The notes under the pieces were generated by a model. The model was not told where the DNA came from and ran no database searches. It was given only the letters and a program-made list of their open reading frames with translations. Shown here one piece after another: positions 40,621 to 49,023 of a stretch of DNA of 64,000 nucleotides (position 1 is the first letter of the stretch; every line of letters starts with the position of its first letter). The DNA is from Treponema sp. (GTDB lineage Bacteria; Spirochaetota; Spirochaetia; Treponematales; Treponemataceae): contig JAFUYH010000021.1 in assembly GCA_017470605.1 (NCBI GenBank), positions 62,001 to 126,000 of the forward strand, written 5' to 3'. Both the position numbers and the translations under genes were made by a program.

Positions 40621-43086
40621 ATGAAAAGTCATAAATTTCAGTTCCTTTTATCGTGTTCTTTTTTCACAAGTCTTTTCTTTTTACTTATTCTTTCTTCATG
40701 TACAGGCTTTAACAGTGTAAAGACTTCTGGTTCTCTTGCATTTTCTTTTGATGCAAGAAGCATTCTTTCTTCACTTGAAAAAAGTGAATTGTCTTTAGAA
40801 GGTCTGCAGGAATTAAAAATACAGATTGCCCTACTGGGGGATTCTACAAGTGAGCCTCAGTCTATTAGTTTTACAGAATCAGAGTTAAGCTCCGATGCAT
40901 TAAAAAAGACCGCAGAATTTGCTGATATTCCAACAGGCTCTTCGGTTTATGCCCGCGGAATTATTTATGCAAGCATTAAAGAAAATAATTCTACATTTAT
41001 ATATCCAGTCTTTTATGGAACTAGTGATGAAATAACAGTAAACGCCGATTCAAATCCTCTTCCCTTAACGCTTACAAGCTTAGTAAGTAATAATGCAGAT
41101 TATGAATGGGAAGCTTCTGGTGTCACAAGTGATGGAAAGCGGGAATTTATGTTTCTTGTCTTCAAAAGTGGTGAAAGTGGTACATATATTCTTTCAGAAA
41201 TTGGTTGTTCTGCTGTCCCATCATTTGGAGATTACCAGGCCAAAAGCTATGATGAAAAAACTGGTTTGCCAACAGAATTCCAGCTTACAGAAACAGTTTA
41301 TCAGCCAGCTGAGTCAAATGACTATGTGATTGTTCAAAAGCCGGAAGCAAAAAGCATTTCTGTTACAGATGGAAAATTTTCTTTTACCAGCGCAAGCGGA
41401 CTGGAAGTTTCTTTTGGCGGTATTTCTGAGAATCCCGAGGAACCAGATCTTCCAGACATTTCTGAACTTCCTGCAAGCACATATCCTTATGAAATTCAGT
41501 TCTGGATAAAAAATGATGGAGCTACAGGCACTGCAGATTCTGATTACAGTCATCAAAGCCTTTATGATTGTACAGGAAGCATAAATCTTGATGAAACATC
41601 TGATGCTGACGCACTTTTGAATGCTGAACTTATGAAGAGAGTTTTGAATCTGTTTGATCTTGGTTATGTTTCAGATGAAGAAAAAAATGCACTTGCAGAA
41701 AAGGATGGCACAAGTCTGTTTTTACAGGATGGAAAGATTATTTACCGCTATTATATGAAAAAAGAAAGTGCAGTTTCTGAAGACCCTGCTTATAATGGCA
41801 ACGGCTCGATTGTTATTGATAATACAGCGGCAAAATACATCCTTGCAAAAAATAGTGATGAATCCAGCGCAAAGTTCTACCTGAACAATGGAAAATTTAC
41901 CTTCAGCCTGCTTGATGAAAATGACAACGACGTGCTGGCGGATGTGAAGTGGGATGCATATTCTGAAACCGATGGATTCTTAAACCAAAATCTTTTGAAT
42001 ATAAGTTATGAAATTACGTATAAAGGTCATTCTGTTAATAGCCTTTCATACGATGGATTCAATTATGTTCAGATTAGTAGTTATAATCCGCTTACAAAGG
42101 GCGGCAGCTACCTGCTTACTTTGACTGTAAGTCCAAGTGTAAGCAAAACAACTTATGTAAATAAATCTGGCCAAACCGTAGATTTCCCAGACTTTGAACC
42201 AGTTAGCGGCATCTTTGAAGTTGAGGTGGAGGATGTGGCCAATTATGAGTTTGATGCTTCAAACTTGATGACAATAGTAGATCCTGAATATCAAACTTAT
42301 GGATTATCCGATGATTTTTTGGATTTTATAGATTCGCTAACTAGCGATTCTTTAATCAAAATTTCTGGAACAATTCCTACACCGTATGGAAGTGCTTTCC
42401 AACCAATCAAAAATCGTTTAAATGGTTTTATAGATGGTCAGTCGAACGAAGATAAGATATGCAAATATTTACTTGATTTTGATTTTTCAGAAATGACAAC
42501 GGAAAGTACTGACAAAACGGCATGTAGTTGTGAATTCCAAAACTGTAAAGCTCTTCGTTCTATAATTTTGCCTGTAGATTTGACAAAAATAGGTTATTGT
42601 ACCTTCTCGGGATGTTCAAATCTTGAAAAAATTGTTTTTGGTTCAGCTATTGAGAGTATTGAAGATGATACAGCATTGTCAGAATGCTCTAAGCTTTCTT
42701 CTGTTGTTATCCCAGAAGATGCACCATTTGAAAAAGTTGGGTCTTATACATTTAAGAGTGATACATTATTAAAAACTCTTTCACTACCTGCGTCGTTTAA
42801 AACACTAGGAAGTGCTGCTTTGGGTTCAATTGAAACACTTAACCTGGCAGATGAAAGTGGAACTTGGTATTACACAAAGGAGCAGAATGTATGGTTTGGC
42901 TGGCATTCAGAAACTCAACCACAAACTCCTGAGATTACAGAAGGTTCGGTTGGCGAATTAACTTCTTTAAAGGATTTTAGTAATTCTAATGCTGAGATAT
43001 CATATCCAGCGGATGTAACAACAGTTTCTCAAAAATTGCTGTATGCAGCTCAACATACAGATTATTATTTCTATTGTGTAAAGTAG
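40621..43086 (+). CDS. Large lipoprotein with BspA-like leucine-rich repeats at the C-terminus (module A, first gene)
   Basis: 821 residues; lipobox 'LILSSCTGF'. The N-terminal ~550 residues are beta-rich Ig-like segments. From ~600 there are LRR_5 (BspA) repeats: 'CEFQNCKALRSIILPVDLTK', 'IGYCTFSGCSNLEKIVFG', 'ALSECSKLSSVVIPEDA', 'LKTLSLPASFKTLGSAAL'. BspA-type repeats are used in surface adhesion by treponemes and Tannerella (established). The shorter lipoprotein at 49.2 kb has a similar 'DIILPADLTKI' repeat end, and each is followed by a paralogue of the next gene, so the two-gene module is duplicated. AGGGGGAG precedes the ATG. Confidence 0.75.
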   Translation: MKSHKFQFLLSCSFFTSLFFLLILSSCTGFNSVKTSGSLAFSFDARSILSSLEKSELSLEGLQELKIQIALLGDSTSEPQSISFTESELSSDALKKTAEFADIPTGSSVYARGIIYASIKENNSTFIYPVFYGTSDEITVNADSNPLPLTLTSLVSNNADYEWEASGVTSDGKREFMFLVFKSGESGTYILSEIGCSAVPSFGDYQAKSYDEKTGLPTEFQLTETVYQPAESNDYVIVQKPEAKSISVTDGKFSFTSASGLEVSFGGISENPEEPDLPDISELPASTYPYEIQFWIKNDGATGTADSDYSHQSLYDCTGSINLDETSDADALLNAELMKRVLNLFDLGYVSDEEKNALAEKDGTSLFLQDGKIIYRYYMKKESAVSEDPAYNGNGSIVIDNTAAKYILAKNSDESSAKFYLNNGKFTFSLLDENDNDVLADVKWDAYSETDGFLNQNLLNISYEITYKGHSVNSLSYDGFNYVQISSYNPLTKGGSYLLTLTVSPSVSKTTYVNKSGQTVDFPDFEPVSGIFEVEVEDVANYEFDASNLMTIVDPEYQTYGLSDDFLDFIDSLTSDSLIKISGTIPTPYGSAFQPIKNRLNGFIDGQSNEDKICKYLLDFDFSEMTTESTDKTACSCEFQNCKALRSIILPVDLTKIGYCTFSGCSNLEKIVFGSAIESIEDDTALSECSKLSSVVIPEDAPFEKVGSYTFKSDTLLKTLSLPASFKTLGSAALGSIETLNLADESGTWYYTKEQNVWFGWHSETQPQTPEITEGSVGELTSLKDFSNSNAEISYPADVTTVSQKLLYAAQHTDYYFYCVK

Positions 43087-43097
43087 GAGAATCAAAC

Positions 43098-45371
43098 ATG
43101 AAAAATCTAAAATACATTTTACTATCATTAATAACCGTAACACTTCTCTTTGCTGCCTGTACAGACCTTAGCAAGGACTCAAGCGGCAGTCAGGAAAAAA
43201 CAGAATATACATTAGTTGGAAGCCTTTCTTTTGCCGGAGTTAGCAAGGCAGCCTATGGCCGTACCGCAACAAGCTCCTTATCAGATGAGTTGAACTGGAC
43301 AATCACTGCAAAAAAAGGAGAAAAATCTTATCTGCCAAAAGAAATATCTGGTACATCATTTTCTTTTGTTTTTGAAGAAACCGGCGAATACACAATAGAA
43401 GCCAAAGCCCTAAAAGACGACCAGGCCATTGCCCAGGGCTCAACAAGCTGCACAGTTTCCAAAGGCGGCGAAAACTTTGCTCAAATTATCGCAGCACCTC
43501 TTGCCAGCACCACCCCAGGCAGCGTAAACCTTGTAATCAATTTAGACACCGTAGCTGCAGATAACGTTGCTTCGGTTTATGTTGAATGGCAAGAACCAAA
43601 TTTTGATAGAACTGCTAAGCTCCTTGGATTCCCCATTGACGCTGTATCCTCTGCAGACGGAAAGACTCCTGAAATTAGTGAAGAAGTGCAGGCCGCTATG
43701 GATGCTTTTAATGCCTGGGCAGCACGCTGCGGCGAAGGCGAATTCAACAAATCATTTGGCGCTGAGAACGGCAAAGTCACAATTTCCTTTGACGACATTT
43801 TCTGTGGCGCCAACAATGTAAATCTGAGTTTTAACGACTCCATTGGCAACACCCTATATTCCTGCCCAGAAATCATAAACGTCTATTCCGGCTTCACCAC
43901 CGACACCTGGTACGGCACTTCGCCGTATTTAAGTAATGGTACCTTTACACTTGGAGACACCTTTATGAAAACTCATGCCGTTGGACTTATCCCAGATACA
44001 CAGATGGCCTTGTATTCTGGTGATGATGAAACTACCTATTATTTAGTAGATTCTGCAAGTGAAGTGATTACCAATAATACTGCAAAAGTGGAAACAGATT
44101 TTTCTGCAAGTTCTTTCTGTTTTGACAGCCAGGGCTATTTCTACACTATCGCAAAAGAAGACGAGTCTGCCATTTATATAAAATCAAATAAGCCTGGTTT
44201 TGGTGAAAAAACACTCAATAACGGTGATTATTCTGGTGCAATGTATGTGTATGGAAACTTCGGTAATCATATGGCTATCGACAGGATAAATGATTTTATC
44301 TATTTCTTTGACTCTGCTTATGCTGTAATTACTCAGCTTACAGGTGATGATGGCGAATATACATATAATGATACGTTAACAGCTTATGATACTGCAAAAA
44401 GTTATTCTTTCTCTCAAGAAGATACGAACTATAGCACTATTCATGGGGTGGTAGATGCATTTACTGTATACAATGGAATTGCTTACATTGCTAATACTTC
44501 TGAAGATGCACTTATTATAGCAGACTTAAAAAATGCAACTGCTGGAACTTCTGAAGGTTCTTATGAGGTATCAGGTTCTGAATCAGTTTCTTTAGGCTTG
44601 AATAGTTTGAATAGCTTGAATAGCTCTGGAAATGCTGAAATTACTGATATTATATACCAGGATGGTGCTGTGTATATGCTTTTACGAGATTATTACACTG
44701 ATTCTGAAAATGCTCCAGGATATATTTCAATTTCGTTTAAACAGGATGAAGAAAATGATACGATGTTAGGACAAATCTATTCTCGTGGAGCAGTTATAAA
44801 AGTAAATCTTCTTGATAATAATAGTGTACAAACACTTGGGTGGACAGATTCTCCATTAGATACTTCGGAAGGAAAGATTTACGGTTATGGTTCTCAAAGT
44901 TATTATGAACCACATTTATGTAAAGAAAATACTTCCTATACCAAAAATAATTATTTAACTCTTTCTGCTTCAGAATTTTTTTCTACTTCACAAATTCCAG
45001 AACTTTATGTTCCTTCTTCGGAATCAACAGAATTGTATGGTCCACAAAAATTCATTGCTGTTAAACCTAAAAAACTGGTAATTTCAGATGATGGTATTGC
45101 TTTCTATACAGATTCAAATGGTGCCTATTGTTATAAAAACTTAAACCGCGTTGTTACTATTGATTTGGAAAGCTTTGCAATTTCAGAAACTAATCCAGCA
45201 GTTACAGTTAATACATCTTTTGATTCTGAAGAAAGTTATAAATTTGTATCAAATCAATATGTTGGTCAAAAGGATAATATTTATGTAGCAACTTGGGATG
45301 GTAATAGTAATGTGTATAACTTAAGTGAGGTCAATTATTCAATTTATGGTGGTATTCCACTTGAAGAATAG
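43098..45371 (+). CDS. Lipoprotein with propeller-like repeats (module A, second gene)
   Basis: 757 residues; lipobox 'TLLFAACTDLS'. Starts at the ATG with AGGAG 8 bases upstream, 11 bases after the previous stop, so it is cotranscribed with it. Clearly paralogous to the 738-residue lipoprotein at 50.6 kb: shared 'TDTWYGTSPYL' / 'TDIWYGNAPYL', 'YQDGAVYMLLRD' in both, 'YSRGAVIKVNLLDNNSVQTL' / 'YSRGALIKYD', and 'GPQKFIAVKPKKLVISDDGI' / 'GPQKFVALKPKKLLIADDGV'. Domain family not recognised; repeated 'GxxYIAxTxxxALIIADL' segments suggest a beta-propeller. Base composition shifts to more AT in the second half. Ends in a terminator that recurs at 47.3 kb. Confidence 0.72.
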   Translation: MKNLKYILLSLITVTLLFAACTDLSKDSSGSQEKTEYTLVGSLSFAGVSKAAYGRTATSSLSDELNWTITAKKGEKSYLPKEISGTSFSFVFEETGEYTIEAKALKDDQAIAQGSTSCTVSKGGENFAQIIAAPLASTTPGSVNLVINLDTVAADNVASVYVEWQEPNFDRTAKLLGFPIDAVSSADGKTPEISEEVQAAMDAFNAWAARCGEGEFNKSFGAENGKVTISFDDIFCGANNVNLSFNDSIGNTLYSCPEIINVYSGFTTDTWYGTSPYLSNGTFTLGDTFMKTHAVGLIPDTQMALYSGDDETTYYLVDSASEVITNNTAKVETDFSASSFCFDSQGYFYTIAKEDESAIYIKSNKPGFGEKTLNNGDYSGAMYVYGNFGNHMAIDRINDFIYFFDSAYAVITQLTGDDGEYTYNDTLTAYDTAKSYSFSQEDTNYSTIHGVVDAFTVYNGIAYIANTSEDALIIADLKNATAGTSEGSYEVSGSESVSLGLNSLNSLNSSGNAEITDIIYQDGAVYMLLRDYYTDSENAPGYISISFKQDEENDTMLGQIYSRGAVIKVNLLDNNSVQTLGWTDSPLDTSEGKIYGYGSQSYYEPHLCKENTSYTKNNYLTLSASEFFSTSQIPELYVPSSESTELYGPQKFIAVKPKKLVISDDGIAFYTDSNGAYCYKNLNRVVTIDLESFAISETNPAVTVNTSFDSEESYKFVSNQYVGQKDNIYVATWDGNSNVYNLSEVNYSIYGGIPLEE

Positions 45372-45439
45372 AAAGTATAGTATTAAAAATACAGTAAGCG
45401 AATACTAATCATTCCGCAAAGTTTTGCTAATTGTAATTC

Positions 45440-45479
45440 CCCCTGCCACATTTCCATGGACTTGTGCGCAGGGGTTTTT
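45440..45479 (+). terminator. Terminator of lipoprotein module A (copy 1 of a repeated element)
   Basis: Stem CCCCTGC/GCAGGGG followed by five Ts. The 21-base loop (45447-45467, CACA...CCATGG...TGTGC) is identical to the loop at 47292-47312 although the stems differ. Confidence 0.78.
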
Positions 45480-45490
45480 GCTTTATAGTG

Positions 45491-45526
45491 GGCTTATGCT
45501 AGCGGCGTAATCACTCTTGAATCTTT
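45491..45526 (-). pseudogene. Tiny rpn remnant
   Basis: Minus-strand bases 45526-45501 match the 'FRSDYAA' coding stretch of the rpn genes (compare 47882-47905 and 48232-48255) and run straight into the sequence that ends the rpn copy at 47338 (GCATAAGCCCAC...). The intervening ~180 bases of the C-terminal region are missing, so this is an internal-deletion remnant. Confidence 0.55.
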
Positions 45527-45535
45527 AAATTTACC

Positions 45536-46369
45536 TTAAGTCTTTACCATTACTTCTTTTTGTAATTCGAGAATTTGTTCAACAGTGAGAGAAGTTATTT
45601 TAGAAATCTGTTCAGGCGAAAGCCCGAGTGCGATGGCATTGATGGCAGCTTCCACCGCCTTTTCCTGGCGGCCTTCGTTAAGAGCTTCATACCTGATATC
45701 AAAATCGTGTAAATTCATGGCTAAATAATCACTCCTGAATTTCTCGTTTTCTTTAAGTTTAGTCACAATTCTAGAAAGACGATTAGAAAAATCATCTTCA
45801 CCTGGTTCATTTGTATGAATAAATCGAAGAAAAGCTTTTATAAGTTTATCGTTCTCTTTCTCATACGCACTTGCATTATAAATTACCTTCATTGTTTTGT
45901 CATTCAAATTTATATGTGAGTTTTCTGCACAGATGTTTTTAAATGTATAACAAGGGAGTCCATATCTTTTATTATTTTCATCATAAAATGGATCTTCTTT
46001 GCATAAGAAAAGAATGAAACTTTCTTTTAATTTGTGATACGACTCACCCTTCATTAGGCAGTCAATATCAATCATAGACTGGTAATATCTGGTTCTTTTC
46101 CCCAGTGATGGTTTTAGATTAGCCTGACATTCAATGTCGATAATTCTATCGGAATCCTTTATGTAAACATCTAAACGAACACCTTTGCTGGAATAATACG
46201 GGGCAATCACCTTTTCCAGCTCCGGGTACTCAATTTTCTTTACCCGTATATGCAGCAGCCGTTCAATAAGTTCCGCGCATATTTCCGGATCGTGCATCAC
46301 TGCCTGAAACATTCCGTCATCTGTGAATGTTAATTCATCCACTGTTTTGATATGATTTTTTTCTGTCAT
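45536..46369 (-). CDS. Rpn family recombination-promoting nuclease (PD-(D/E)XK), copy 1
   Basis: 277 residues of the PDDEXK_2 'transposase/nuclease' family. The catalytic core is seen in 'VRLDVYIKDSDRIIDIECQ' (Asp ... Glu-x-Gln) and 'GKRTRYYQSMIDIDCLMKGE'. N-terminal 'DELTFTDDGMFQAVMHDPEI' is typical. The C-terminal part after 'NEGRQEKAVEAAI' differs from the other copies here. Known E. coli Rpn proteins are divalent-metal DNA nucleases that stimulate RecA-independent recombination. AGGAG is 8 bases before the ATG. An internal ATG (45716-45718) with AGGAG 13 bases upstream could yield a 60-residue C-terminal protein. Divergent from a GT2 gene. Confidence 0.88.
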   Translation of the reverse strand: MTEKNHIKTVDELTFTDDGMFQAVMHDPEICAELIERLLHIRVKKIEYPELEKVIAPYYSSKGVRLDVYIKDSDRIIDIECQANLKPSLGKRTRYYQSMIDIDCLMKGESYHKLKESFILFLCKEDPFYDENNKRYGLPCYTFKNICAENSHINLNDKTMKVIYNASAYEKENDKLIKAFLRFIHTNEPGEDDFSNRLSRIVTKLKENEKFRSDYLAMNLHDFDIRYEALNEGRQEKAVEAAINAIALGLSPEQISKITSLTVEQILELQKEVMVKT

Positions 46370-46500
46370 TTTTATTTCTCCTGGAAACATAAATAAAATG
46401 GAATTAGTGAAATTATTCCCTATATATATAATTGCCGCCAGATTTCATTTTTACCACTTTTTGAGAAAAAAAGTTTGATATATGATAAAGTTATTTAAGT

Positions 46501-47268
46501 ATGGGTGAATTTACTAAGATAAAAATCTCTGTTTGCATTCCTGTATTTGGAACGGAACATTTACTTTCAGAATGTTTGCAAAGTGTTGCGGAACAAGATT
46601 TTAATTCTGTAGAAATTATTGTTGTAAATGATGCAAGTCGCGGAATGGATTCAGAAGATAAAACTTGCAATAAGATTGTGAAAGCTTTTAAGAAACATAG
46701 TCCTTTTAAGGTAACTTACATTGAACATTCTGAGAATCTTGGACTTTTGGAGGCACGCCGTTCAGCTGTTTATACTGCAAAAGGAAAATATATAGCATGC
46801 CTTGATAGTGATGATAAGTTTTTGCCGGGCGCATTGAAGGCTCTTTATGATTCTGCTGAATCAATATGTGCAGATATTGTTCAGTGGTTTTTTATTGCTA
46901 AAAATGCTAAAAAATATGTAGGAATTGAAGACCTTGTATATTTTTACAATGCTGAAACTGGTATGACTACCCGTCATCTTATTTCTGACAAAAGTCAATT
47001 GAAGGGAATAGTTTCTGCAACTTCTGCTTTTACTGCTATTCATCAGTGGTTACAGGCTGAGGCTGACCGTACTGGAAAACTTGCTATTAGTGAGGCTGAG
47101 TGGGTAGCAATTCGCAGACTGTCTCACAATTATCTAAAAAATAATTTACTTCAGGTGCGCGAGTGTGTTGTACCAGAACTTAAAACTACCGCCCATGAAA
47201 TGCTCTGTGAATACTGGGGTAAAGATTTTGTTGAGCGCATGGAAGCAAAAATAAATAATAGGATGTAA
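46501..47268 (+). CDS. GT2 family glycosyltransferase with in-frame internal deletion
   Basis: 255 residues. GT-A start 'ISVCIPVFGTEHLLSECLQS' with 'VNDASRG' and the DxD-type 'ACLDSDDKFLPGAL' are intact. Compared with the 338-residue paralogue at 53.0 kb, about 80 residues are absent between 'ADIVQ' and 'WFFIAKNAKKYVGIEDLVYF', in the acceptor-binding part. The C-terminus 'MLCEYWGKDFVERMEAK' is conserved. The enzyme may be inactive or of changed specificity. TATGAT lies 14 bases before the ATG with no strong ribosome site. Divergent from rpn copy 1. Confidence 0.8.
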   Translation: MGEFTKIKISVCIPVFGTEHLLSECLQSVAEQDFNSVEIIVVNDASRGMDSEDKTCNKIVKAFKKHSPFKVTYIEHSENLGLLEARRSAVYTAKGKYIACLDSDDKFLPGALKALYDSAESICADIVQWFFIAKNAKKYVGIEDLVYFYNAETGMTTRHLISDKSQLKGIVSATSAFTAIHQWLQAEADRTGKLAISEAEWVAIRRLSHNYLKNNLLQVRECVVPELKTTAHEMLCEYWGKDFVERMEAKINNRM

Positions 47269-47285
47269 ATAAAGAAATGATTTTC

Positions 47286-47323
47286 AACTGTCACATTTCC
47301 ATGGACTTGTGCACAGTTTTTTT
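47286..47323 (+). terminator. Terminator of the deleted GT2 gene (copy 2 of a repeated element)
   Basis: Stem AACTGT/ACAGTT followed by a T-run, with the same 21-base loop as the terminator at 45.4 kb and the same downstream bases (TTTATAGTGGGCTTATGCT). Confidence 0.72.
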
Positions 47324-47337
47324 GCTTTATAGTGGGC

Positions 47338-47691
47338 TTATGCTTGAACAGTAATTTTTTCTGCAAGTTCTTTAACCTGCTCTAGAGTAAGCCCAACACA
47401 TTCCGCAATAGTTTCCGCTGGAATATTTTTCTTCAGAAAGTTTACAGCAGCTTCCACCGCCTTTTCCTGACGGCCTTCGTTTTTTGCCCTGCGGGTTATG
47501 TCTCTGTCATGTAAATTCATAGCGGCGTAATCACTCCTGAATTTTTCGTTCTGTTTAATCTTATTCACCATTTGTGAAAGACGGTTTGAAAAATCATCTT
47601 CTCCCGGCTCGTTTGTGTTTATGAAATGAAGAAAACTTTTTATTCGTTCATCTTCTGCCTTTTCATAAGCACTTGAATTATAAAGTACTTT
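47338..47691 (-). pseudogene. rpn copy 2: C-terminal-only fragment
   Basis: The frame opens directly after a stop (47692-47694) with 'KVLYNSSAYEKAEDERIKSF' and runs to the C-terminus, lacking the nuclease core. It carries the conserved 'NEKFRSDYAAMNLHDRDITR' and its own C-terminal end ('NIPAETIAECVGLTLEQVKE' ...), different from copies 3 and 4. An internal ATG (47518-47520) with AGGAG at 47534-47538 would encode 60 residues. May be a remnant or a source of a short regulatory protein. Confidence 0.7.
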
Positions 47692-47699
47692 TTAGTTTT

Positions 47700-48050
47700 C
47701 TACACTTTTATTTTTTCAAGTACAAGTTCAAGAGGTGCATTCATATCTTTAGCTGCAACTTCTGGTTTTGCATTGTATTTTTTGATAAGCATTACAGCAT
47801 CTTCCACCGCCTTTTCCTGGCGGCCTTCGTTAATACCTTCCGACTTTGCTCTACGTGTAATATCTCTGTCATGTAAATTCATAGCGGCGTAATCACTCCT
47901 GAATTTTTCGTTCTGTTTAATCTGTTCTACCAGTGCACAAAGGCGTCTTGAAAAATCATCCTCGCCCGGCTCGTTCGTGCTGATGTAGTGCAGAAATCCT
48001 CGGATTTTTTCGTCATCTGCCTTTTCATAAGCACTTGAATTATAAATCAC
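47700..48050 (-). pseudogene. rpn copy 3: C-terminal-only fragment
   Basis: Begins after an in-frame TAA with 'KVIYNSSAYEKADDEKIRGF', exactly where copy 2 begins, and lacks the nuclease core. Nearly identical in DNA to the 3' part of the full copy 4 next to it, except for four extra codons in the 'RRAKSEGINEGRQEK' stretch. An internal ATG (47880-47882) with AGGAG at 47896-47900 gives a 60-residue frame. It is a tandem duplicate of the copy 4 3' end. Confidence 0.72.
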
Positions 48051-48417
48051 TTTTTAGTTTTCTACACTTTTATTTTTTCAAGAACAAGTTCAAGAGGTGC
48101 ATTCATATCTTTAGCTGCAACTTCTGGTTTTGCATTGTATTTTTTGATAAGCATTACAGCATCTTCCACCGCCTTTTCCTGACGGCCTTCGTTTTTTGCC
48201 CTGCGGGTTATGTCTCTGTCATGTAAATTCATAGCGGCGTAATCACTCCTGAATTTTTCATTCTGTTTAATCTGTTCTACCAGTGCACAAAGGCGTCTTG
48301 AAAAATCATCTTCGCCCGGCTCGTTCGTGCTGATGTAGTGCAGAAATCCTCGGATTTTTTCGTCATCTGCCTTTTCATAAGCACTTGAATTATAAAGTAC
48401 TTTGAGACAATTGTCAT
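47700..48417. repeat. Tandem ~360-bp duplication of the rpn 3' end
   Basis: Bases ~47700-48055 and ~48062-48417 are near-identical direct repeats, each spanning from the stop codon to the AAAGT(A/G) junction at 'KV(L/I)YNSS'. Joined by TTTTTAGTTTTC. A third, more diverged unit lies at 47338-47691. Confidence 0.75.
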
Positions 48418-48868
48418 TTAAATCTACTTCATGGTTTTCTGAGCAGGTGTTTTTAAATGTATAACAGGGAAGGCCATAAGGTTTATTTTCTGAATTCTTA
48501 AATGGGTCATAGGTGCAGATGAACAAAATATAACTGTCCTTCAGTTCAGAATAATCCTGGCCTTTCATAAGACTGTCTATGTCAATCATGCTCTGGTAAT
48601 AACGGGTTCGTTTACCCAGATAATCTTGCGGGTATGACTGGCATTCCACATCAATAACTTTATCTTCGTCTTTTAAATAAACATCCAGCCTTATGCTTTT
48701 TGAGGAGTAATAAGGCGCAATTGTTTTTTCAAGCTCCGGGTATTCAACTTTCTTTACCCTTACATGAAGCAGGCGCTCAATAATTTCCCCGCAGATTTCG
48801 GGATTGTGCATGACGGCCTGAAACATACCGTCGTCGGTAAATGTTAATTCATCAACTGGTTTTAGCAT
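48062..48868 (-). CDS. Rpn family recombination-promoting nuclease (PD-(D/E)XK), copy 4, full length
   Basis: 268 residues. Core motifs: 'DELTFTDDGMFQAVMHNPEI', 'YYSSKSIRLDVYLKDEDKVI' then 'DVECQSY' (catalytic Asp and Glu-x-Gln), 'GKRTRYYQSMIDIDSLMKGQ'. The end is 'AKPEVAAKDMNAPLELVLEK'. A very strong AGGAGG lies 5 bases before the ATG. Internal ATG 48230-48232 with AGGAG at 48246-48250 would give a 56-residue C-terminal protein. Two C-terminal-only copies follow directly downstream on the same strand, so they may be on the same transcript. Divergent from the GT2 remnant. Confidence 0.9.
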   Translation of the reverse strand: MLKPVDELTFTDDGMFQAVMHNPEICGEIIERLLHVRVKKVEYPELEKTIAPYYSSKSIRLDVYLKDEDKVIDVECQSYPQDYLGKRTRYYQSMIDIDSLMKGQDYSELKDSYILFICTYDPFKNSENKPYGLPCYTFKNTCSENHEVDLNDNCLKVLYNSSAYEKADDEKIRGFLHYISTNEPGEDDFSRRLCALVEQIKQNEKFRSDYAAMNLHDRDITRRAKNEGRQEKAVEDAVMLIKKYNAKPEVAAKDMNAPLELVLEKIKV

Positions 48869-49023
48869 AATAGCCTCCTACTATATAAATAGTCTGCAAT
48901 CTGTCATTTTCTACAATTTTCTTAAAAAAAATTTTATTTATTCCTAAAATTCTTAAAGCAAACTTTGTGGCAGCAGTAGACATTAACAGAAGGCTTGCTA
49001 TACTAAAAAAATAGATATTATTT

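Noticed and set aside
47700..48417. Tandem ~360-bp repeat as a CRISPR or minisatellite array
   Set aside because: Only two or three long units, all coding for the rpn C-terminus; no short repeat-spacer pattern.
47338..48418. rpn copies 2 and 3 as frameshifted sequencing artefacts of one full gene
   Set aside because: Both fragments start at the same codon after a stop, contain complete C-termini, and differ in real ways (different C-terminal end in copy 2, four-codon insertion in copy 3). They are better explained as duplications.
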